Shown here: piece by piece, positions 27,971 through 37,504 of the stretch | Layout of the letters: each line of letters opens with the position of its first letter | Position numbering within the stretch: position 1 is the first letter of the stretch | DNA from: RPQJ01 sp963746325 | Lineage (GTDB): Bacteria; Pseudomonadota; Gammaproteobacteria; Steroidobacterales; Steroidobacteraceae | NCBI GenBank assembly: GCA_963746325.1 | Contig: CAVVBC010000024.1 | Span: 1 to 64,000, forward strand | DNA: 64,000 nucleotides | Direction: 5' to 3' | The notes under the pieces: model-generated | The model's database searches: none | What the model was told of the DNA's origin: nothing | Seen by the model: the letters and a program-made list of their open reading frames with translations, nothing else | Program-made: the position numbers and the translations under genes

Positions 27971-28810
27971 TTGCCGAGCATCGTCCCCGAAGGTGGCACG
28001 CGCGGTTGGATCATCCCAATCGGCGGTGCCGAGAACAAAGAAAACGATCGCCACATCCTCGAGCGCTTCGTGCGCGTCTCGGGCGGCGAGGACGCCGACA
28101 TCGTCGTGATCCCGACCGCGAGCCGGCTCACGGAAACCGGCCCGCGCTACGAGAAGCTGTTCCGCGACATCGGCGCGGCCCGCGTCACGGCGATGGACTT
28201 CGACACGCGGCGCGACTGCCAGGAATCCGGGCGGCTGCAGCGCCTCGAGCAGGCCACCGGCATCTTCTTCACCGGCGGCAACCAGTTGCGCATCTCGACG
28301 CTGCTCGGCGGCACGCCGGTCGCCAAGATGATCCGCTCGCGCAACGCCAATGGCGTCACCGTGGGCGGCACCAGCGCCGGCGCCAGCATCCTCAGCGAGC
28401 ACATGATCGCCTTCGGCGACGAAGGCTCGTCCGTGATCTCCGGCAGCGTGCGCCTCGCGCCCGGGCTCGGGCTCACCAATCGCTTCATCATCGACCAGCA
28501 CTTCCGCCAGCGTGACCGCCTCGGTCGCCTGCTCACGGCGCTGGCCTACAATCCGTTCGCGGTCGGCATCGGCCTCGACGAGGACACGGCTGCGTTCATC
28601 GGTCCCGATGAAACGGTCGAGGTCGAGGGCAGCGGCGGCGTGATGATCGTCGATGCCAGCGACGTGTCGTTCACTTCGATGGACACCGTGAGCGAGGGCC
28701 AGGCGGTCTGCCTGCTGGGCCTCAAGCTGCACATGCTCGTCGCGGGCGCGACGTTCAACCTGCATACGCGGCTGGCCCTGGCCGGCTCGCTGTCGGTCCC
28801 GAAAGAATAA
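27971..28810 (+). CDS. cphB: Cyanophycinase
   Basis: Serine exopeptidase (S51 family) that degrades cyanophycin to beta-Asp-Arg. Motifs include IPIGGAENKEN, FFTGGNQLRI and the nucleophile elbow VGGTSAGASI, followed by IIDQHFRQRDRLGRL. The start is a TTG with an ideal AGGAG that overlaps the iadA stop codon. This gives 279 residues, the usual size. It lies 10 bp after iadA and 29 bp before cphA, in one operon. Confidence 0.93.
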   Translation: MPSIVPEGGTRGWIIPIGGAENKENDRHILERFVRVSGGEDADIVVIPTASRLTETGPRYEKLFRDIGAARVTAMDFDTRRDCQESGRLQRLEQATGIFFTGGNQLRISTLLGGTPVAKMIRSRNANGVTVGGTSAGASILSEHMIAFGDEGSSVISGSVRLAPGLGLTNRFIIDQHFRQRDRLGRLLTALAYNPFAVGIGLDEDTAAFIGPDETVEVEGSGGVMIVDASDVSFTSMDTVSEGQAVCLLGLKLHMLVAGATFNLHTRLALAGSLSVPKE

Positions 28811-28839
28811 AATTCCATAGTCAGGGGAGGAAGCCGGGG

Positions 28840-31788
28840 ATGCGCATCCTGGATCGGTCCGTTTACGTTGGACCTTCGCTCTACGCCCATTTCCCCGTCA
28901 TCCGCCTCGAACTCGACCTGGGCGAACTCGAGCAATGGCCGACCGGCCGTCTCGGTGCTGTCTTCGTCGACGGCCTGGCGGCCGCGCTGCCCGGTCTCAC
29001 CGAGCACGGCTGCTCGTACCGCGAGCCCGGCGGCTTCTTCCGCCGCATGCGCGAGGACGAAGGCACCTGGCTCGGTCACGTGCTCGAGCACGTCGCGATC
29101 GAGCTGCAGAACATCGCTGGCGAAAGCGTCACTTTCGGCAAGACCCGCGGCACCGACACGCCTGGCGTCTACACCGTGGTCTACGAATACGTGCAGCGCG
29201 ACGAAGGCATCGCGGCGGGCGAACTCGCCTTGCGCCTGCTGTGTTCGCTGCTGCCCGAGGCGCTGCGCCCCGTCGACACCGTGCCCGAGGGCTGGAACTG
29301 GCCCGAGGCGCGCGACGAGTTCATTCGTTTCGCACAGCGCCGGGCGCTGGGGCCCTCCACCGCGTCGATCGTGCGCGCGGCCGAAGCGCGCGGCATCCCG
29401 TGGCTGCGGCTCAACGACCAGTCGCTGGTGCAGCTCGGCCACGGCCGCTACCAGCAGCGCATCCAGGCGACCGTCACGGGCCGCACTTCGCACATTGCCG
29501 TCGAACTCGCGAGCGACAAGGAAGAGACGAACAAGATCCTCGCGACGCTGGGCCTGCCGGTTCCGCTGCAGGAGCTCGTGCAATCCGAAACGCAGGCCGC
29601 ACGCGCTGCGCGCCGCATCGGCTTTCCGGTCGTCACCAAGCCGTACAACGGCAATCACGGCCGTGGCATCTCGATCAAGCTCACCAGCGAGGAAGAGGTC
29701 GTGCAGGGCTACCGCGTCGCGCGGGAGCATTCGCGTTCGGTCATCGTCGAGACGTACCTCGAGGGCGACGACCATCGCCTGCTGGTCGTCAACGGCCAGC
29801 TGGTCGCGGCAACCCGGCGCACGCCGGGCCACGTCGTGGGCGACGGCACCAAGAACATCGTCGAGCTCATCGACGTCGTGAACCAGGATCCGCGCCGCGG
29901 CGTCGGTCACGAGAAGGTCCTCACGCGGCTCGAGCTCGACGCGCAGGCGCTGAAGATGCTCGAGAAAGCCGGGATGACGGCCGAGTCGGTGCCGGCGCCG
30001 GGACAAATCGTGTACCTGCGCTCCACCGCGAACCTGTCGACCGGCGGCACGGCGACGGACGTCACTGACGTGATCCACCCCGACAACCGCGAGATGGCTG
30101 TGCGGGCCGTCCAGGCCGTGGGACTCGACGTCGGCGGCGTCGACTTCCTGTCCACCGACATCACCGAAAGCTATCGCAAGATCGGCGGCGGCATCTGCGA
30201 GGTGAACGCCGCGCCTGGCTTCCGCATGCACGTGGCGCCCAGTGAAGGCACGCCGCGCGACGTCGCGGGCCCCGTGATCGACATGCTGTTCCCGGCGGGC
30301 GCACCCACGCGCGTGCCGATCGCCGCGCTCACCGGCACCAACGGCAAGACCACGACGGCGCGCATGCTGGCGCACATCACCAAGATGGCTGGCTTTACCC
30401 CGGGCCTGACCACGACCGACGGCGTCTATATCGACGGCCAGCGCACCGTGCAGGGCGACATGACCGGGCCCGTGTCCGCGCGCATGGTGCTGGCCGACCC
30501 GCAGATCGACATTGCCGTGCTCGAGACCGCGCGCGGCGGCCTGGTGCGTGCCGGCATGGGCGTGCCCGAGGTCAACGTGGGCGCGGTACTCAACGTGCAG
30601 TCCGATCACCTGGGGCTCAAGGGCATCGACACGCTCGAGCAGCTCGCCGAGGTGAAGCGGGTCGTGATCGAGGTGGCGAAGGATTGTGCCGTGCTCAATG
30701 CGGACGACCCGCTCGTCCTCAAGATGTCCGGTTACACCGAAGCCAAGAGCATCTGCTACGTCACGATGAATCCGCAGCATGGCCTGGTGCGCGAGCACAT
30801 CCGGGCCGGCGGCCGTGCCTGCGCGCTGGAGGCGGGCGTGAACGGCCAGATGATCACGCTCTACGACCGCAGCAGCCACATCCCGCTGGTGTGGACGCAC
30901 CTGATCCCCGCCACGCTCGAGGGCCGTGCGCTGCACAACGTGCAGAACGCGATGTTTGCCGCGGCAATGGCTTATTCGCTGGGCATCAAGCTCGACGCGA
31001 TCCGCCAAGGCTTGCGCACGTTCGACTCGACGTTCTTCCAGGCGCCGGGACGCATGAACGTGTTCAACGAGCACCCGTTCAAGGTGCTGTTCGACTACGG
31101 CCACAACGCGCACGCGGTGGCCGCCATGGCCGACCTCGCGCAGCGGCTCGAAGTCACGGGCCGGCGCATCGTCGTGCTCGCGGGCCCGGGCGACCGTCGC
31201 GACGACGACCTGCGCGCCATCGCCGACGCGGTGGCCGGTCGCTTCGACCACTACATCTGTCGCCGTGACGACAGCCTGCGCGATCGCGGTCCGGACGAGG
31301 TGCCGAAGCTGCAGGCCGCGCAGCTGCAGCTGCGTGGCGTGCCAGCAGCGGCCATCTCCGTCATCCCGGACGAAGAGGAGGCGATCGAGGCCGCGCTCAA
31401 CATGGGCCAGGCGGGCGACCTGCTGCTCGTGTTCGCGGACGCGCTGATCCGCTCATGGAAGCAGATCACCAAGTTCAGGTCCGCCACCTCGCCGGGCATG
31501 GCCGCGGGCGAGGGCGTGCCGGACGGCAACGACGCGAATTCCGGCATCGGCGGCTTCATGGCTGACGGACCCGCCCCCGCCACCATCGCGCCCACTCCCG
31601 TGGCCGACCTGCCGCGTGCCGGCAGCGGCGGCGGCGGCGTTGCGCGTAGGGCGCCGGCCCCGCCCGCTCCGGTGGAGCCGATCGAGCCCGTAGGTACGCA
31701 CGGCGCGGGCGAAAGCACGGACCAGTTGATGCCGGGCCTGGTTCGCGACGAGCGCGGCGTGTGGATTGCCCCGGAGACCGAAGACTGA
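28840..31788 (+). CDS. cphA: Cyanophycin synthetase
   Basis: Builds the storage polymer poly-Asp with Arg side chains from Asp, Arg and ATP. An N-terminal domain (about 1-160) contains TWLGHVLEHVAIELQN. An ATP-grasp domain spans about 215-480 (FPVVTKPYNGNHGRGISIKL, ICEVNAAPGFRMH). A Mur-ligase domain begins near 498 (LTGTNGKTTTARMLAHI). A GGAGG-type site precedes the ATG. At 982 residues it is about 100 longer than typical because of a Pro/Ala/Gly-rich tail after residue 890. Confidence 0.95.
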   Translation: MRILDRSVYVGPSLYAHFPVIRLELDLGELEQWPTGRLGAVFVDGLAAALPGLTEHGCSYREPGGFFRRMREDEGTWLGHVLEHVAIELQNIAGESVTFGKTRGTDTPGVYTVVYEYVQRDEGIAAGELALRLLCSLLPEALRPVDTVPEGWNWPEARDEFIRFAQRRALGPSTASIVRAAEARGIPWLRLNDQSLVQLGHGRYQQRIQATVTGRTSHIAVELASDKEETNKILATLGLPVPLQELVQSETQAARAARRIGFPVVTKPYNGNHGRGISIKLTSEEEVVQGYRVAREHSRSVIVETYLEGDDHRLLVVNGQLVAATRRTPGHVVGDGTKNIVELIDVVNQDPRRGVGHEKVLTRLELDAQALKMLEKAGMTAESVPAPGQIVYLRSTANLSTGGTATDVTDVIHPDNREMAVRAVQAVGLDVGGVDFLSTDITESYRKIGGGICEVNAAPGFRMHVAPSEGTPRDVAGPVIDMLFPAGAPTRVPIAALTGTNGKTTTARMLAHITKMAGFTPGLTTTDGVYIDGQRTVQGDMTGPVSARMVLADPQIDIAVLETARGGLVRAGMGVPEVNVGAVLNVQSDHLGLKGIDTLEQLAEVKRVVIEVAKDCAVLNADDPLVLKMSGYTEAKSICYVTMNPQHGLVREHIRAGGRACALEAGVNGQMITLYDRSSHIPLVWTHLIPATLEGRALHNVQNAMFAAAMAYSLGIKLDAIRQGLRTFDSTFFQAPGRMNVFNEHPFKVLFDYGHNAHAVAAMADLAQRLEVTGRRIVVLAGPGDRRDDDLRAIADAVAGRFDHYICRRDDSLRDRGPDEVPKLQAAQLQLRGVPAAAISVIPDEEEAIEAALNMGQAGDLLLVFADALIRSWKQITKFRSATSPGMAAGEGVPDGNDANSGIGGFMADGPAPATIAPTPVADLPRAGSGGGGVARRAPAPPAPVEPIEPVGTHGAGESTDQLMPGLVRDERGVWIAPETED

Positions 31789-33614
31789 ACGCCGAACCCA
31801 CCCTGCCCCTCGACGACTCGCGTCGTCTGCTGGGCGGGAACCTGTTCTTCGCCGGCACCGGCGTGGTGCTCGAAACGGTCGGCGTCGAGATCGACGACGC
31901 ACTGCTGTCCGGCTGGCGCAGCCGTGTCGAACGCGCACGTCGTCACCTCGGGTGGGATGCAGGTCCGACCCGCGCGGCTGCCGGGCCGGTCGTCGTGACG
32001 CGCCGCCATGCTCAGGGCGCGTCGCTCGCGCTGCAGGCCCCCGTCGACCAGTTGTTCACCGCGACGGAACTCAACGAGTGGGCCTGGTGCGCCACGCTGC
32101 ACGAGCGCGACCCGGCCCGCTGGGCGAACGTCATGGACGCGTTGCTCGAGGACTATCTCGCGGACGCTGCCGATCCCGCGCAGGTCATTCCCCCCGTGCT
32201 CGAGGAAACCCGGGCTTTGGCACGCCTGGGCGTCCGTGCCGCCAGCGAACGACGTCCGGACATCGTTGCACTCATCGCAGCAGCCAGCGCGCGCGGCGTA
32301 TGTCACCTGCTCGACGAAACGGCGATGACGCTCGGCGCCGGCACGGGGGGCCAGACGTGGCCGCTCGATGACCTGCCGCAACCGGACGCCGTGCCCTGGC
32401 CCGCGCTGCGCACGATTCCAACGGCCGCCGTGACGGGTTCGAACGGCAAGACCACGACCGTACGGCTGGTGGCCACCTGCGCCCGCGCCCATGGCTGGCG
32501 CGACGGCTTCAACTGCACTGACGGCGTATTCATAGGCCGCGATACCGTCGCGAGCGGTGACTATTCGGGCCCCGCCGGCACGCGCCTGGTCCTGCGCGAT
32601 CGCAGCGTCGAAGCCGCCGTCATCGAGACCGCGCGCGGCGGCATCCTGCGCCGCGGACTGGCCGCGGGCCACGCGGACGTCGCCATCGTCACGAACATCA
32701 GTCCCGATCATTTCGGCGAGTACGGTATCGACGACCTCGACGGCCTCGCCGACACCAAGCTCAGCATCGCGCACCTGCTCGATGCGCAGGGCCTGCTGGT
32801 GCTGAACGCCGACGACGCGCTGCTGCGCCAGAAGAGCGAGTCATTGCAGCGACGACTGGGCCGGCAGCCGCCGCTCGGCTGGTTCGCGCGCGACTATTCG
32901 CACCGCTTGCTGGTGCAGCATCGCGCGGTGCAGGGGCCCACGTGCGGCGTGACCGAGGGCCGCCTGCGCCTGTCCTGCGACGGCGTCGAGCACGACCTGG
33001 GCGCCATCGACGCGATGCCCATCACTGTCGCCGGTGGCGCGACCTACAACATCGAGAACCTGGCCGGCGCTGCACTGGTGGCGAGCCGGCTCGGGATCGC
33101 GCCCGCCACGATTGCGGCGGTGTTCGCCACCTTCGGCTCGGACGTGGCCGACAACCTCGGCCGGCTGATGCGCTTCGACATCGGCGGCGTGCAGGTCGTC
33201 GTGGATTACGCGCACAACCCGGACGGGCTGCGCGGGGTCATGCGTGTCGCGCAAAAACTGCGCGCGGCCGATGGGCGCATCGGCATGCTGCTCGGTCATG
33301 CCGGCAATCGACTGAACGCCGACATCGAAGAACTGTCGCTGGTCGCGACGGAGTTCGCACCCGACCTGGTCGTCGTGAAGGAAGACGAGGGCCACCTGCG
33401 CGGGCGCGAGCCGGGCGAAGTGCCGTCGATCATCCGGAACGCGCTGCTCAAGACCGGCATGCCCGAGTCAGCGGTGCCGATCCGTCCTTCGGAGATCGAT
33501 GCCGCGCTGTATGCGCTCGATTGGGCGCGGCCTGGAGACGCGCTCGTGCTGCTGATTCACTCGGGTGCAGCGCGCACCCGCATGCTGGAGATCCTGCAGG
33601 CACGCGCAGGCTGA
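31761..33614 (+). CDS. Mur-ligase family cyanophycin synthetase paralogue without ATP-grasp domain
   Basis: The C-terminal two thirds match the CphA Mur-ligase half: VTGSNGKTTTVRLVA near residue 225, then ETARGGILRRGL, NISPDHFGEYGI and VDYAHNPDGLRGVM. The first ~200 residues are not ATP-grasp and I do not recognise them. The start is uncertain; a GTG at 31761 overlaps cphA by 28 bp, and no better start leaves the conserved LLGGNLFFAGTG intact. Companion ligases of this type are known next to cphA. Its exact reaction is inferred, not shown. Confidence 0.82.
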   Translation: MDCPGDRRLNAEPTLPLDDSRRLLGGNLFFAGTGVVLETVGVEIDDALLSGWRSRVERARRHLGWDAGPTRAAAGPVVVTRRHAQGASLALQAPVDQLFTATELNEWAWCATLHERDPARWANVMDALLEDYLADAADPAQVIPPVLEETRALARLGVRAASERRPDIVALIAAASARGVCHLLDETAMTLGAGTGGQTWPLDDLPQPDAVPWPALRTIPTAAVTGSNGKTTTVRLVATCARAHGWRDGFNCTDGVFIGRDTVASGDYSGPAGTRLVLRDRSVEAAVIETARGGILRRGLAAGHADVAIVTNISPDHFGEYGIDDLDGLADTKLSIAHLLDAQGLLVLNADDALLRQKSESLQRRLGRQPPLGWFARDYSHRLLVQHRAVQGPTCGVTEGRLRLSCDGVEHDLGAIDAMPITVAGGATYNIENLAGAALVASRLGIAPATIAAVFATFGSDVADNLGRLMRFDIGGVQVVVDYAHNPDGLRGVMRVAQKLRAADGRIGMLLGHAGNRLNADIEELSLVATEFAPDLVVVKEDEGHLRGREPGEVPSIIRNALLKTGMPESAVPIRPSEIDAALYALDWARPGDALVLLIHSGAARTRMLEILQARAG

Positions 33615-33631
33615 CTTCGACGCCAACCGCC

Positions 33632-33992
33632 AGGGAAGCTCTGCACCGGTCCGCAAGTGACGCGTTGCGTGCGCTCGATCCGGTGCCTGTCACCGAGCAC
33701 TCAAGGTCAGCCGCGCCGGTTTCCATTTCGGCACCGCGTGTCGAACACGCGAGGGCGACCAGTCGCTGGCGCGTCCGACCCGGGACCGTTCCCCGAGCTT
33801 GGAAAGGCAGACACGCGCTCTGGGAACGGTCCCGGGTCGGACGGCTTGCGACATGCCAGCCTGCGACGCTGCCAGAGCGCTCGATCCGGTGCCTGTCACA
33901 GAGCGCGTGTCTGCCTTTCCAAGCTCGGTGACAGGCACCGGATCGAGCGCGCGCCCAACGCGTCACTTGCGGACCTGTGCAGAGCTGCCCTA
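33632..33992. repeat. Composite hairpin element C (full length)
   Basis: Two hairpins with 22- and 23-bp perfect stems lie at 33772-33843 and 33877-33950. Their loops contain GGAAAGGCAGACAC (33801-33814) and its complement (33907-33920). Flanking arms 33632-33693 and 33928-33991 form a longer outer inverted repeat, so the 33928-33950 arm has two possible partners. The right end supplies the stop codon of the next gene. No coding capacity is evident. Confidence 0.85.
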
Positions 33993-34493
33993 GGTCGATG
34001 ACGCCCGCCCTGCGAGTTCAGGCCAGCGGCGGATGCGGCCGCCTTCACGCAGCAATGCTTCAGCCACTTCGCCCAGCGCGAGCATCGCCCCCGTCGCGCC
34101 CCGATTCGCCGCGGCGAGTCGCGACACCTGGCGCCACGCCTCGCCGAAGAGCCCGTCCTGCAGGCACGCCACCGCGTGCAGGGTCGCCGCCTCGAAGTCG
34201 TTGACCTTCCAGCAGCCAAGTCGCGCCGCCGGTGCGCACGGCGACGGCATGCCATGCACCGCTGCGACGTAGCTGCGGAACACCGGCAGTGCGTGCAGCA
34301 TCCCCGCACGCTCGAAGGATTCCTGCAGGCACTCACGCGCGAAAGCAGGGTCGTCGTGCAGCGAAGCCTCCCAGCGCAGGGCCCAGACCAGGAAGCGCTC
34401 CGCGCCGCCCAGGCTGCATACGCTGACACCGCCGCAAGCTGTTGATTCGGTTGAGGTAACTGGACCGGACGGGCGCGACGCATCGAAGGTCAT
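33990..34493 (-). CDS. Hypothetical protein, 167 residues, Fur-box promoter
   Basis: No domain recognised. The middle is helical and Cys/Trp-containing (RFLVWALRWEASLHDDPAFA, ESFERAGMLHALPVFRSYVA). The C-terminus reads WPELAGRASST, and its TAG stop is formed by the edge of repeat element C. A Fur-type box 18 bp upstream suggests iron-repressed expression. The start is not certain, since no clear ribosome site is seen before 34493. Confidence 0.65.
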   Translation of the reverse strand: MTFDASRPSGPVTSTESTACGGVSVCSLGGAERFLVWALRWEASLHDDPAFARECLQESFERAGMLHALPVFRSYVAAVHGMPSPCAPAARLGCWKVNDFEAATLHAVACLQDGLFGEAWRQVSRLAAANRGATGAMLALGEVAEALLREGGRIRRWPELAGRASST

Positions 34494-34510
34494 GAGAGGA
34501 TCATCCGTAG

Positions 34511-34529
34511 ATGCGAATGATTCTTATTA
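34511..34529 (-). promoter_or_regulatory. Fur box
   Basis: GATGCGAATGATTCTTATT closely matches the gammaproteobacterial Fur operator with an AATCATT core. It lies in a locally AT-rich patch directly upstream of the 33990-34493 gene. Confidence 0.6.
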
Positions 34530-34570
34530 TGATCTTTGTTCGTCGTGAAAGCAACCCGGGCTGGCCGCTC

Positions 34571-35730
34571 CTACTCCGGGTGGCTGGCTTTCCACTCCAT
34601 CGCACGCCGCACCCGGCGCTCGACTGACGGGTGGGTGTAGAACAGTGCTTCCTGCAGCGCGCCGGGTCGGGGATAGCGGTACTCCGCCGTCTTCACCAGT
34701 GCCGAAGCGAGTGCGTCCGGCAGGTTCACGTGCTCGAGCGAGTACTGGTCTGCTTCGTTCTCGCCGAGCCGGATCGAGGCGTTGATCGCCGGCTGCGCGA
34801 ACAGGAAGAACAGCGACACCAGGAAGGCCAGCACGGGCAGCCCGGTCGGGTCGGTGATGCTTGCCGTGCTGCCGAACACGCGCGCGACTCGCGGGAACAG
34901 CCGGTCGGCCAGGAAGAAGAACACCACGGCGAGCGCCGACATCAGGATCACCGTGCGCCAGATGTGGCCGAGCACGTAGTGGCCGATCTCGTGGCCGGTG
35001 ACGGCCTTGACCTCGTCGAGCGATGCGCCCTTGAACGCCACGTCCGAGATGGCGATACGCGCCGAACCAGCGATCCCCGATACGTTGGCCGTGAAGTTGT
35101 TGGACTGCCGCGAACCGTCGTAGACGAAGATGCGATCCGCCGGTACCCCTGCTTGCGCAGCCATCGCCGACGAGCGCGTCGCGCACTTCGCCGGCGGGCA
35201 CCGGCTCGTATTCGTTGAAGAGCGGATCGATGACGACCGGACCCGCCAGCAGGATGAACGACAGTGCGACTGTCGTCAGTGCACCCGACCAGACCCACCA
35301 GTACTTGCCTGCACGCCGCATGAGTGCGTACACACCGACCATGAACAGGCCGACGAGGACCGCGAAGATCGCCGTCGACAGCGCGGCCTGGCTGAGGAAG
35401 TCGGCGAGCGGCTGGCTGGTGCGGCCGTAGTCACGCTCGCGCCACCATTCCTCGTACAACGTCCACGGCAACGTGACCAGGTTGGCGACCACGAAATAGG
35501 CCGCAGCGATCGACCCACGCGCGGAGGTTCGGGCCGCGTCGTGCGAGTTTCGCGTTGAGGCGGTCGAGCACACCCGTGCGCACCAGGAGCCAGGCCACGA
35601 CGGCCGAGACCAGCAGGTTCCAGAGCAGCAACCAGTGGTTGCCGGCGGTGTAGGCAGCGGCTTTGGCCAGTGCGTCGGCACCGAGGGAATCAATGTAGGC
35701 GGCCGTGGCCGCTGCGGGGTCGAAGTTCAT
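34571..35730 (-). CDS. M48 family (Ste24/CAAX-prenyl-protease-like) membrane metalloprotease, two frameshifts
   Basis: Zinc endopeptidase of the inner membrane. It starts MNFDPAAATAAYIDSLGADA at 35730. Membrane spans and the family segment YFVVANLVTLPWTLYEEWW lie in a second frame. The catalytic TGHEIGHYVLGH and ENEADQYSLEH motifs lie in a third (34571-35164). Frame changes fall near 35520 and 35165. All family blocks are conserved, so sequence error is more likely than decay. A GC hairpin at 35759-35782 lies upstream. Confidence 0.85.
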
Positions 35731-35865
35731 GCCGCATTCTAGTGGAACGGCTGCACGTCAGGGCGCGTGGGCCCGCGCCCTGTCACGCCCGGCCAACGGC
35801 TCGTCGCAAGAGCAGACCAGGCAGGCGAGCACGGTCAAGCACGCGAAGAAACCCGTCGAGGAGGA

Positions 35866-37504
35866 TCAAGGCGGATCGGCGGGCCCGAACGCCCGCAGCA
35901 TCATCCCGGTCAGCTCGTGCATGCCGCCGAGCGGCGCACGTGGCGGCTCCAGCCCGGCGACGAATCCCTGTTCGACGAAGCGCTGCAGCAGTTGCGGATC
36001 CGACGAGATCACGTGCACCGGAACGTCCCACGACGCGCCCTCGCCACTGACGTTCGCCGTCGGCTGATGGTCGCCGACCAGCAGGTACACCGTGTCGCGT
36101 GGCCTGGGTTGACGCAGGTAGCCGCCGATCCAGCGGTAGGTGTAGTCCACCAGTCGCACATAGACCGGCAACATGTCGATCCAGTCGACGGGACGGGCCA
36201 TTTCGCGTGTCACATCGGCCTCATCGAACGGCTGCTCGCCCAGCACGCGTTGCCAGTCCGGCTGGTACGGCGGCACCCGGATGAACGGCACGTGCGTGCT
36301 GATCGTCGCCGCGAACACGAAACGCGGCGGTGTCCGGGCATCGCGCGGATACAGCTGCTCGAAGCGGGCAAAACTGAACTGGTCGGGAATCTTCCACCAG
36401 TTGTCGAACGTCGGCCCGCGGTAGTCGAGCGGACGCCCCTCGACGTACTGGTCGTAGCCGTACCAGGCGCGTTCCGGCCAGTCCCACGAGACCGACGGAT
36501 AGAACCCGAACGTCTCGTAGCCGTGCGAGCGGAAGACGCTGATCAGCGTCGGGCGGGTGGTGGTGAGCAGCAGGTCGTGGCGACGCGGGTCCGAGAGGTC
36601 GATGCCCGCGAGCAGCGATACGTGCGCGAGATCGGAGCCGCCGCCGATCGTGGGCGAGCGCACGAATGCCGACACCACCTGCAGGCCTGCGGCGGCGATG
36701 TCCGCGGCCAGGCGCTCGCGCGCCGGCCTGAGCACGCGGAGTGGCGCGCGCGTCGTCATAGACGACGGCACCGACGGACTCCAGCAGCACGAGGTAGACG
36801 TCACGGCCGTGCAGCCCGTCGAGCGCGCGCGGATCCGCGCTCGCCAGCGCGCCGTCCACGACCGAGGTCGCCGGCAGGGCACGGGCCATGTGCTCCGGTG
36901 AAGCCGCGGCGGCGAGCAGGCGGAGCTGGTGCAAATAGATCGGCAGCACGGGCTTCGACACCAGCGGCCAGGTGGCAGGCACCCCGGCGTAGTTGGCCAG
37001 CACCAGTGCCAGTGCGGCGGCCGTCACCGGCCAGGTCCAGCGGGCACGCAGCGCGTAGGGCACGGCGTCGCGCGCGACCACCTCGATGGACAGGCGCAGC
37101 AAGCGGTGCAGTCCCCAGCCGAGCAGCGCCAGCACCGTGAGGCCAGCGATCGCCTGCGGCCACGCCCCGCCGGTGACCGCGACCCAGAGGAAGCGCGGCA
37201 GCTGCGGCACATCCCAGTAAAGACTGAGGGCACGACCGAACAGCGCGGGCACGGTCACGTCGGCATAGCGCAGCACGACGAGCAGCAGGTAGACGCCGGC
37301 CAGCACTCCTGCCGCGCGGCGGGACAACGCACCGCGCCACGCGACCACGAGCAGCAGCAGTAGCCACAACCAGACGAAGCCGGGCGCCAGCCGCGCATCG
37401 GGAAGGATGCCCGGCGTGGGCCACCAGTTGCGGAAGCTCAGCACGCAGTTGAGAAACACCAGCGCGAGCACGGCCACCACGGTTCGGCGCTGCGCAGTCG
37501 TCAT
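35866..37504 (-). CDS. Membrane sulfatase / LTA-synthase-like phosphotransferase, one frameshift
   Basis: Alkaline-phosphatase superfamily enzyme with an N-terminal membrane part and an extracytoplasmic catalytic domain. The first ~200 residues hold about five hydrophobic helices. The catalytic part begins at RDVYLVLLESVGAVVYDD. After a frame change near 36755 it continues with AFVRSPTIGGGSDLAHVSLL, where the Thr of SPTIGGG is the likely nucleophile. Later FVFAATISTHVPF and VYLLVGDHQP supply metal ligands. Relatives modify envelope glycans or lipids; the substrate is unknown. Confidence 0.78.

Noticed and set aside
28546..31251. 901-codon open frame antisense to cphA
   Set aside because: Shadow of a high-GC coding sequence; composition is His/Arg/Asp-biased with no motif.
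33656..34001. Several open frames in element C (and in D, E) with peptides such as DPVPVTE and KADTR
   Set aside because: These are translations of the repeat arms, found in all copies and in several frames. No start signals or consistent frame.
35759..35782. 9-bp GC hairpin upstream of the M48 gene as a terminator
   Set aside because: It has a 9-bp stem and no T-tract; it may end the sulfatase transcript, but support is too weak for a separate call.
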